DNA of 64,000 bases. Origin: Parvicella sp964387945 (GTDB taxonomy: Bacteria > Bacteroidota > Bacteroidia > Flavobacteriales_D > Parvicellaceae). The notes beneath the pieces were generated by a model, which searched no databases, had not been told where the DNA came from, and saw only the letters and a list, made by a program, of their open reading frames with translations. Below, in pieces: positions 53,999 to 61,056 of the stretch. Every line of letters begins with the position of its first letter. Position 1 is the stretch's first letter. Made by a program: the position numbers and the translations under genes. The stretch spans positions 1 to 64,000 of the forward strand of contig CAYLYX010000011.1 in the NCBI GenBank assembly GCA_964387945.1. The letters run 5' to 3'.

Positions 53999-56323
53999 AT
54001 GAAAAAAACATTACTTATAGCCGCTTTAGCACTCGGATTTACCTCTCTGAATGCTCAGAGCTATGAACTCTGGGGATTAACACAACAATCAGGTACTAGT
54101 AACATTGGTACAATTTATAAGACTGATTCAGCAGGTGAGAACCACACGATAGTACACAGCTTTACTGATGGTGAGTATCCTTCTGGATCATTGCTTCGGT
54201 ATTCTAACGGAGAATTGTACGGTGTTACTGCATTCGGAGGTGTAAACGACCACGGAATTATTTTTTCGATCGACCCAACTACAGAAGTATTCACCAAGCA
54301 TGGTGATTTGTCGAGTACTTCTGGAGGTCACTCTAGAGGTTCTTTCATGCTAGCCTCAAATGGAATGATGTATTTAACAACCTACGATGGCGGAGCCAAT
54401 GGAGAAGGAACAATTATAGAGTTTAACCCTTCCACCAATACATTTACTAAGGTTCACGACTTTGGAGCCACCAGTAGCAGTCCTAGCCAACCTTTAGCTG
54501 GAGAGTTTATCGAACCCACAACGGGTAAGCTTTATGGAATGACACGTTATGGAGGTCAAAATGGAGATGGTGTTATTTACGAATACGATTTAAACACGCA
54601 AACGGTGACAACGTTGTTCGATTTCCAAGCGGCATCAACAGGTGAGCAGCCGTTCAACTCATTACTAGAAGTTTCAAACGGATTGTTGTATGGGTTGACA
54701 TCAGACGGTGGCTCTGGAGGTTATGGTACTTTGTTTGCCTACGATGTGGCAATGGACACGTTTGAGGTTCAAGAGTCTTTCTCAACGACATTAGGTGTTG
54801 GAGTTAGTCCTACAGGAGCGTTGATCGAAGCTAACGATGGGCTACTTTATGGGGTAACTGATCCGAATGGACATCTTTTCTCATTTGATGTTACAAGTAA
54901 AACAATCACAGGTCTTCAAAGTACCAATAATTGTAGAGGCACACTATTGCAAGCATCAAACGATAACTTATACGGAGTTCGTTACACAGGCCAAGTCTTT
55001 CAGTATGAAATAGGTCCAGCAAATTACAGCATTCAAAGCGCAGCAGGAAACTACGGACTGTACGGCCATTTAACCGAAGTGTCATTGAATTCATCTTGTA
55101 CAGTAAACATTCCTGATGCCAACTTTAAAGCGTACCTAGTCGGGAATTCGGCTATCAATACCAATAGCGATGGCGAGATTCAGTGTTCTGAAGCGCAAGC
55201 GTATACTGGTTCGATTGTTTGTAACTCGTTGAATATTGTAGACCTAACGGGTATTGAGGCATTTGTTAACTTAACAACATTGCACGTTTACTACAATAAT
55301 GCACTAACTACCATTGATTTATCTCAAAACACAGCGCTGACGGAATTGCACATTTATCGAAATGCTTTAACATCTTTGGATGTAAGTAACAATACCGCGT
55401 TGGTAGAGTTAAGATGTGAGCGAAACCCAATTATGTCTTTGGATGTGACCATGTTACCCAATCTTGAAATGCTAACATGTGGGAATAATGGTTTGACTAC
55501 TTTAGATGTCTCAAATAACCTTAGCCTGGAGCATCTTGAGCTTGGTAGTACGCCTTCTTATGGAAATGTCAATCAATTGACTTCCTTAGATGTTACCAAC
55601 AATTCATTGCTTACTATTCTCCATGCTTCACAAAACTTACTTACTACGATAGACTTGAGTAATAACAATTTATTAGAGTATTTGAACGTGACATTTAATG
55701 GTTTAAACAGTCTGAATGTTTCTAACTTGGTCAATTTAGAGTTCCTTTATTGTGAGGCAAATAACTTAACATCTTTAGATCTATCTAATAATCTAGACCT
55801 TTCAAAGGCCTTGTTTGGTAGAAACCCTATCGTTGGAACATACGACTTTAGTAGTTACAGCTCGCTAAGTGGCGTTACTTGTGACGATACTCAAATTACT
55901 GAACTTAATTTAGCGAATGGAAATAACACGAATTTCTCAATCATGTTGGCATCTGAAACACCCAACTTAAATTGTATAGAAGTAGACGACTCCACGTGGT
56001 CGGCAAATAACTGGAACGCTTGGAATAGTATTGATTCAGATGATTATTTTAGTGTTGACTGCGATGGAAGCGGAGGCTCAATTGGTGTAGATGAGATCGA
56101 TGCTGATGGGATTAAAGTTTATCCAAACCCGCTAGAAGGCGATGTGTTCACAGTTATGTCTAGCGAGCCAGTTGAACAAGTTCTAATTCACAACCTGTTA
56201 GGAGAATTAGTTCTAAGTGCGAATTCCAATGAGGTGAATACAAGCGAAATCGGTGCAGGAAGTTATTTAGTGACGATTCAAACAAAGCAGAGTAGGGTAA
56301 CCACAAAGTTGATCAAGAGATAA
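53999..56323 (+). CDS. secreted protein with GloVer-type tandem repeats, LRRs and T9SS sorting domain
   Basis: A 774-aa protein. After the signal peptide come tandem repeats of the form LYGxTxxGGxxxxGxxF (YGVTAFGGVNDHGIIF, YGMTRYGGQNGDGVIY, YGLTSDGGSGGYGTLF), known in surface proteins as GloVer-type repeats. At about residue 368 the NIPDANFKAYLVG module appears, then LRRs LTSLDVSNN-, and a T9SS sorting domain (IKVYPNPLEGDVFTVMS to VTTKLIKR). It starts 15 bases after the first LRR gene, so they are one operon. Confidence 0.9.
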   Translation: MKKTLLIAALALGFTSLNAQSYELWGLTQQSGTSNIGTIYKTDSAGENHTIVHSFTDGEYPSGSLLRYSNGELYGVTAFGGVNDHGIIFSIDPTTEVFTKHGDLSSTSGGHSRGSFMLASNGMMYLTTYDGGANGEGTIIEFNPSTNTFTKVHDFGATSSSPSQPLAGEFIEPTTGKLYGMTRYGGQNGDGVIYEYDLNTQTVTTLFDFQAASTGEQPFNSLLEVSNGLLYGLTSDGGSGGYGTLFAYDVAMDTFEVQESFSTTLGVGVSPTGALIEANDGLLYGVTDPNGHLFSFDVTSKTITGLQSTNNCRGTLLQASNDNLYGVRYTGQVFQYEIGPANYSIQSAAGNYGLYGHLTEVSLNSSCTVNIPDANFKAYLVGNSAINTNSDGEIQCSEAQAYTGSIVCNSLNIVDLTGIEAFVNLTTLHVYYNNALTTIDLSQNTALTELHIYRNALTSLDVSNNTALVELRCERNPIMSLDVTMLPNLEMLTCGNNGLTTLDVSNNLSLEHLELGSTPSYGNVNQLTSLDVTNNSLLTILHASQNLLTTIDLSNNNLLEYLNVTFNGLNSLNVSNLVNLEFLYCEANNLTSLDLSNNLDLSKALFGRNPIVGTYDFSSYSSLSGVTCDDTQITELNLANGNNTNFSIMLASETPNLNCIEVDDSTWSANNWNAWNSIDSDDYFSVDCDGSGGSIGVDEIDADGIKVYPNPLEGDVFTVMSSEPVEQVLIHNLLGELVLSANSNEVNTSEIGAGSYLVTIQTKQSRVTTKLIKR
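55106..55195 (+). repeat. NIPDANFKAYLVG unit, copy 3
   Basis: The third copy, within the GloVer-LRR gene; the DNA differs from copies 1 and 2 at many codon positions, so the protein is under constraint. Confidence 0.75.
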
Positions 56324-56353
56324 TACCCCTCAATTTTTAAGTTTAAGTACGGT

Positions 56354-56386
56354 AAAGGCAGTCTGTGAAACAGGCTGCCTTTTTTG
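56354..56386 (+). terminator. Rho-independent terminator after the second LRR gene
   Basis: AAAGGCAG-x-CTGT, a GAA loop and ACAG-x-CTGCCTTT form a strong stem followed by six Ts, 30 bases past the stop at 56323. Confidence 0.85.
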
Positions 56387-56396
56387 TTTCTTCTAC

Positions 56397-56404
56397 TATC
56401 TTTG
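56397..56404 (+). promoter_or_regulatory. -7 promoter box of the HEAT-like gene
   Basis: TATCTTTG fits TAnnTTTG 20 bases before the ATG at 56424, just after the terminator. Confidence 0.5.
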
Positions 56405-56423
56405 CATTTAGAAACAAAACAAT

Positions 56424-56966
56424 ATGTCGGAAACAACAACATCAACACAGAAGAAGGTAATTGAAACGATCATTAGTGATTTGGCATCAAATGATGATAA
56501 AAAAGTAATGGATGCCCTTAAACGAGTGAAAAGTAAGGGAGATGCTACAGTGATTAAACCGATGGTCAGCACGTTTGCAACATCATCGAATGATGAGGTA
56601 AGGGGAGAGATTAAAGCATTGTTGGCGCAAATCAAAGTCAAAAACGCACTAGTCGAGATCATTGAAAGTTTACCTGATGCCGATGATGATGTGGTGGAGA
56701 TGTTATTGTTTGCCATTTGGAATGCGAACCTGAACGCATCTAATTACATTGCGGAGGTGGCAGAAGCTTCAATAAAAGGGAGCTACATGGTAGCGCTTGA
56801 AGGTTTGACCATTATTGAAAACCTAGACGGGCCATTTACCGAAGAAGTGCTTAATGACGCCAAGTTAGTCCTCAACGAGTATTTCAGTCAGGAAGACGAG
56901 AAAGCAGATTTGATCAAATCGATGTATGAGATCATCAATCAATTTGAAGATAGTTTTGAGGCTTAA
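56424..56966 (+). CDS. HEAT-repeat-like helical protein
   Basis: A 180-aa cytosolic protein of repeating amphipathic helices (ETIISDLASNDDKKVMDALKR, STFATSSNDEVRGEIKALLAQ), with an acidic C-terminal part. It resembles a short HEAT/armadillo solenoid. No enzyme motif. Its stop shares TTAA with the convergent membrane-protein gene stop. Confidence 0.75.
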   Translation: MSETTTSTQKKVIETIISDLASNDDKKVMDALKRVKSKGDATVIKPMVSTFATSSNDEVRGEIKALLAQIKVKNALVEIIESLPDADDDVVEMLLFAIWNANLNASNYIAEVAEASIKGSYMVALEGLTIIENLDGPFTEEVLNDAKLVLNEYFSQEDEKADLIKSMYEIINQFEDSFEA

Positions 56967-57409
56967 AGCCCTACTTTGATTTCTCGAACAAGGGTCAGGA
57001 ATTCATCCATTTTACTTTTGTCCACACTAAAGGCATTTTGGGTAAATGACGTTAAGTAGTACTTCTTGCCGCTGTCATTAACTTCTAGCCAATCCATTTT
57101 TCGCTTCTTGGAAGGGGCGATTTGAACTTCCACATTATTAAGGTCTAACGATAAGCCTGGTTGGTTGCGCTGCTCAGGAACGTAACTCAAGTTAGGCCCA
57201 CTCAATGTTAGTGCTCCGTTTGAATCAAAAAACTTAAGGCCTTTTCTGTGGAAAGTTTCTTCTGAGGCGCAATGAAAATAGGCTGAAAAGTCTGGCTGAT
57301 CCAGAATTCCGTGTGTATTGACTTTTGCCAATGCTTTCTTTTGCTGATTCTTTTTGTAGATAATCATGATGATCCCAACGATCAGACCTATAAGTGCACC
57401 TAGTAACAT
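56963..57409 (-). CDS. membrane-anchored protein of unknown function
   Basis: A 148-aa protein with one N-terminal transmembrane helix (MLLGALIGLIVGIIMIIYKK), then a cytosolic-type basic stretch and a PH-like beta-rich domain (FDSNGALTLSGPNLSYVPEQ). No clear family. Confidence 0.65.
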   Translation of the reverse strand: MLLGALIGLIVGIIMIIYKKNQQKKALAKVNTHGILDQPDFSAYFHCASEETFHRKGLKFFDSNGALTLSGPNLSYVPEQRNQPGLSLDLNNVEVQIAPSKKRKMDWLEVNDSGKKYYLTSFTQNAFSVDKSKMDEFLTLVREIKVGL

Positions 57410-57525
57410 GGTTATTGATTTAAGTGAGGAGCGAAATTACGAAAATCACCTTTACTCGACACGCAAATAATAAGTCACTTCATTCAAATTTATAAAGCAT
57501 ATTTCAAATCGTTCGATAAAAATAT

Positions 57526-57533
57526 TATCTTCG
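57526..57533 (+). promoter_or_regulatory. -7-like box of the small acidic-tailed protein gene
   Basis: TATCTTCG (one mismatch to TAnnTTTG), with TTTC 20 bases upstream, precedes the ATG at 57559 by 25 bases. Confidence 0.4.
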
Positions 57534-57558
57534 GAGTGGAAAATAAAAATCGAGTATT

Positions 57559-57843
57559 ATGACATTTTATGAGGAATTAAGAGCATTCTTTAAAAAATAT
57601 GATCCTGCAAGGGTTCGATTAGCAAAAAAGATTGCAGCTACGTATAAAACTCCCAGAGCACAAAAGGCAGCTATGAGAAGATTGAAAGAGGTATATGCTG
57701 CTGGTGGACCAGATAAATTTGATTTTGGTGCAGGAAAAAAAGCTAACCCAACCGTTTCCGCCCCTGTACAAGAGGTTGCTGCGCAAGAAGTAGTTGAAAA
57801 CGAAGATGATAATACAGACGAAATTTCAGAAGTAACAGAATAA
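57559..57843 (+). CDS. small protein with basic N-terminal half and acidic tail
   Basis: A 94-aa protein. The first 55 residues are helical and basic (FFKKYDPARVRLAKKIAATY, RAQKAAMRRLKEVYAAGG); residues after 70 are acidic (EVVENEDDNTDEISEVTE). No signal peptide. It resembles small nucleic-acid-associated proteins in charge layout, but no family is recognised. It has its own promoter-like box and a strong terminator, so it is an independent unit. Confidence 0.7.
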   Translation: MTFYEELRAFFKKYDPARVRLAKKIAATYKTPRAQKAAMRRLKEVYAAGGPDKFDFGAGKKANPTVSAPVQEVAAQEVVENEDDNTDEISEVTE

Positions 57844-57867
57844 CCTTTAATAGTTTTACGTTATAGA

Positions 57868-57897
57868 CCATCCGTCAAAAAAGCGGATGGTTTTTTT
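57868..57897 (+). terminator. Rho-independent terminator abutting the next start codon
   Basis: CCATCCG and CGGATGG (7 bp) with a nine-base loop, followed by seven Ts. The T run ends at the base before the ATG at 57898. Confidence 0.85.
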
Positions 57898-57909
57898 ATG
57901 CTTATTGAC

Positions 57910-59022
57910 ATGCTCAAAAATCTTGCAATTCCCTTAATCTTAGCACTTTTTTTATCTAGTTGTAATAGCGAAGAGGCATCTGGTGATGAAACTTCTTCTC
58001 AAAATTCAACTACTGTGACAAGTGATGTCGAAAAAGACACTAACTACCAACAGTATATTGACCGTAATAATATTGCTTCAATCAAAGCAACGGGTTATGG
58101 TTACAAATTCGGAGAGCCAACTGAAGGCAATGTTCTCTATGAAACGCATTACAATGAAGATGGCTACCTTCTGGATTCCTTGATTTATCACAAGAATGGA
58201 GTGATGGCGACACTTCACAACGTCTACAATGGTAATAACGAACTTTTACTTTCGGAAATCATCGATAGCTCTGGTAATATACAGCAGAAAGTGGAACGAA
58301 CGTTTGACGATAAAGGGAATGTATTGACCTTTCAGTTAAACCAGAACGGTAAGGTTACCTACAGCCAAAAAATGCTTTACGATGATCAGAATCGAATGAC
58401 CAAAATTACGGAGTTTGATGAGGAAGGAACACCGCAAATTATTACCAACTACGGTTACAATGAAAATGGTAAGTTGATTAAGAACGAGGAGGTTAATGGC
58501 GCTGGTCAAACCATCGAGCAGACTTCTTTTGTGTATGATGATCAAGGACATAATACGGTTCAGACGATTTACGGGCCAGATGGTCAGGTGATCGAAAAGA
58601 ATTTCTTAAAAGAGTATGATAGCAATGATAACGCTCAGTTGATTGAAAAGTACGATCGCAACGACTCATTGATTGTTACCTATCATTACGAGTATGATGC
58701 CTCGGGTAAAGAGGTGAAAAGCATCATTTATAACGGTATCGGACAGATTATCAGACAGAGCATGGCTACGATAGATGAAAATGGAGACCAAGTGTTGTAT
58801 GAGGTATACGAAGGTGGAAAAGGGTTGATCGGTAAAGATGTTAGGAAATACAATTCAAACCATCAGGAAACAGAACTCATCGTTTACGACAATAAAGAAA
58901 AACAACTCAAGCGAAAGGTGAGTCACTACAATGAACACGGACTGCTCAGCGAAGTGGTTACTTATGATAAGATTGACGAACCACTTTTTAGAATGACGTT
59001 TGAGTACGAGTTTCACAAATAA
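57910..59022 (+). CDS. lipoprotein with YD-like repeats
   Basis: About 370 aa. A lipoprotein signal (LKNLAIPLILALFLSSCNSEE) is followed by at least seven repeats of the form YxExGxLLxxxxY-GxG (YNEDGYLLDSLIYHKNG, YNENGKLIKNEEVNGAG, YDDQGHNTVQTIYGPDG), like RHS/YD or YwqK-type repeats. The ATG at 57910 is preferred over 57898 since it begins the signal peptide with a basic residue. The role is unknown; likely a surface-binding lipoprotein. Confidence 0.75.
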   Translation: MLKNLAIPLILALFLSSCNSEEASGDETSSQNSTTVTSDVEKDTNYQQYIDRNNIASIKATGYGYKFGEPTEGNVLYETHYNEDGYLLDSLIYHKNGVMATLHNVYNGNNELLLSEIIDSSGNIQQKVERTFDDKGNVLTFQLNQNGKVTYSQKMLYDDQNRMTKITEFDEEGTPQIITNYGYNENGKLIKNEEVNGAGQTIEQTSFVYDDQGHNTVQTIYGPDGQVIEKNFLKEYDSNDNAQLIEKYDRNDSLIVTYHYEYDASGKEVKSIIYNGIGQIIRQSMATIDENGDQVLYEVYEGGKGLIGKDVRKYNSNHQETELIVYDNKEKQLKRKVSHYNEHGLLSEVVTYDKIDEPLFRMTFEYEFHK

Positions 59023-59026
59023 GTAA

Positions 59027-59593
59027 TTAGCTGAAGTGGAAAACTCCACTAGGAGTTACAACACCATCTAATTTCACATCCCATTCATCAGGTAAAATAG
59101 GTTCTGGATGAACTTCGAACAGAGAAACTCCTACTTTCCGGGTGCTTGAAGGAAGTTGACAAAGAAAGCTGTCGTAAAAGCCTTGCCCATAACCAATCCG
59201 ATTGCCTTGCTCATCAACACAGAGTAAAGGAACAATCACTAGGTCTAACTCCTCCAAAGATACAGCTCGGATAGGTGAGGGGACAGGTACCTCAAACTTT
59301 CCAGCGCCAAACCTAGTACTTTTATCAAACCAAGAATGTTCCAATCTCTTTGGGTTAAACTTAGTAATGGAAGTGGCTGTTTGGATGTTTTTTTGCCAAC
59401 ACTGTCGTATCAATTCCCATGTATTCACTTCATTATTATTGGGAATCGGAACGAAGATATGGATTGTGTCAACTCCGTTTAACAAACTATCAGTGATAGA
59501 TTGGGTAATAGCTTTTGACCGTTCTACAACCTCTGGTGTGGTCAGTTGATTTCGTATCTCAAAATAATATTTCCTCAGTTCATCTTTTGTCAT
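59027..59593 (-). CDS. 5-formyltetrahydrofolate cyclo-ligase
   Basis: A 188-aa protein of the FAU1/YgfA family: LRKYYFEIRNQLT at the N terminus, and the hallmark GYGQGFYDSFL near residue 135, preceded by DLVIVPLLCVDEQGNRIG. It uses ATP to turn 5-formyl-THF to 5,10-methenyl-THF. Its start overlaps the murF stop by 4 bases, so the two genes are translationally linked. Confidence 0.93.
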   Translation of the reverse strand: MTKDELRKYYFEIRNQLTTPEVVERSKAITQSITDSLLNGVDTIHIFVPIPNNNEVNTWELIRQCWQKNIQTATSITKFNPKRLEHSWFDKSTRFGAGKFEVPVPSPIRAVSLEELDLVIVPLLCVDEQGNRIGYGQGFYDSFLCQLPSSTRKVGVSLFEVHPEPILPDEWDVKLDGVVTPSGVFHFS

Positions 59594-60879
59594 TGAAAGA
59601 GATCACTTTCTAACAGAATTTCTAGTCGAATACTTCTTGAGCCTTTCAGCAACACTAATTGTTCCTTCAGTTTATTGTACTGCTGCTTGTCATTCATAAA
59701 GTCATCTACATTTCGGTAAGATAGCATGTCACCAGCTACTTTAGAAAACTCATCACCAATCAAGACAGCTTCTAGTTCATGTTCGTTTATCCAATCAACC
59801 ACGGCCTGGTGTTCGGCATGTGAGATTTCACCAAGTTCTTTCATGTCTCCAATAATGGCTAGTTTGTTTACGCCCTCCATTGCTTTGAAATTCTCAAGTG
59901 CTCCCATCATGCTTGTTGGATTGGCATTGTAGCAATCTACAATTAGCGTACAAGAGTTCACTTTTGCAATTTGCGAGCGATTATTGGTAGGAACATAGCT
60001 TTTGAGTGCGCTATTAATGGCTTCAGGTTCCACATCAAAAAACAATCCGATGCAAATCGCAGCCGTAAAATTATAGAGATTGTAGCTCCCCACCAGATTG
60101 GTTGTTAGCACAGGAGAACTGTAGTCACCCACCTTCCATTTGAAAGACAACATAGGATTGAGGGAGGTGACTTCACTTTTTACCTGACCCTTGTTGCCAT
60201 AGGTAATCAATTCGCAAGCTGGAGCATTTTTCAAGAGTACACTATCATCCGCATTGATAAAAACAGTTCCACTAGCGGCATCAATAGCATCATAGAGTTC
60301 GGTTTTTGTTTGAATCACCCCTTCATACGAACCAAAGCCCTCAATGTGCGCCTTTCCAATGTTGGTGATTATGCCGTGAGTTGGCATGGCAATATCACAG
60401 AGTTCTTCAATGTCCCTAGGCTTACTTGCTCCCATTTCAATAACTGCGATTTCATGTTCTTTTCTTAACCTCAACAGCGTGAACGGCACACCTAAATGAT
60501 TATTTAGATTTCCTTGCGTTACCAGCGCGTTGTATTGGGTTTCCAGCACGGCAGCAATCAGCTCTTTGGTGGTCGTCTTTCCATTACTTCCCGTAATCCC
60601 GATAAATGGAATATCAAACTGCTGTCGGTGATGATTAGCCAGGTCTTGCAAGCATTTCAACACATCTTTAACCAAGTAGATGTTATCTCCTTTATGAGTG
60701 GGCTCGTCCACAATAGCATATTTAGCTCCTTTTTCAAGAGCTTGTTCCGCATAGTCATTTCCGTTGAAGTTGTCTCCTTTTAGTGCGAAGAACAAACTGC
60801 CATCGATTATTTTTCGCGTATCCGTACAAACTTGTTGGTCGCAATCGAGGTATAGCTGATAAATCTCTTCTATTTTCAT
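59590..60879 (-). CDS. murF: UDP-N-acetylmuramoyl-tripeptide--D-alanyl-D-alanine ligase
   Basis: A 429-aa Mur ligase: N-terminal VCTDTRKIIDGSLFFALKG, the ATP loop GITGSNGKTTTKEL, and the acidic VIEMGASKPRDIEEL, and C-terminal VDCYNANPTSMMGALENF. The short length and lack of a carbamoylated-Lys KxxE region typical of MurE support MurF. It adds D-Ala-D-Ala to the cell-wall precursor. Orphaned from the main dcw cluster here. Confidence 0.95.
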   Translation of the reverse strand: MKIEEIYQLYLDCDQQVCTDTRKIIDGSLFFALKGDNFNGNDYAEQALEKGAKYAIVDEPTHKGDNIYLVKDVLKCLQDLANHHRQQFDIPFIGITGSNGKTTTKELIAAVLETQYNALVTQGNLNNHLGVPFTLLRLRKEHEIAVIEMGASKPRDIEELCDIAMPTHGIITNIGKAHIEGFGSYEGVIQTKTELYDAIDAASGTVFINADDSVLLKNAPACELITYGNKGQVKSEVTSLNPMLSFKWKVGDYSSPVLTTNLVGSYNLYNFTAAICIGLFFDVEPEAINSALKSYVPTNNRSQIAKVNSCTLIVDCYNANPTSMMGALENFKAMEGVNKLAIIGDMKELGEISHAEHQAVVDWINEHELEAVLIGDEFSKVAGDMLSYRNVDDFMNDKQQYNKLKEQLVLLKGSRSIRLEILLESDLFQ

Positions 60880-61056
60880 AAAATCTGAATGATTTACAAG
60901 TTTACAGGTTTTTTCTATTCGACACTAGAATGCGATTAGCACTTATAAAAACCAAATTGTTATTAGCTGCCGTCAACGGGCAACATGAAATAAATGCTTA
61001 CCTTCGTCCATACGAATAGTTTGAATATTTTTAACATTAAAAAAGTGCTCAAATCA

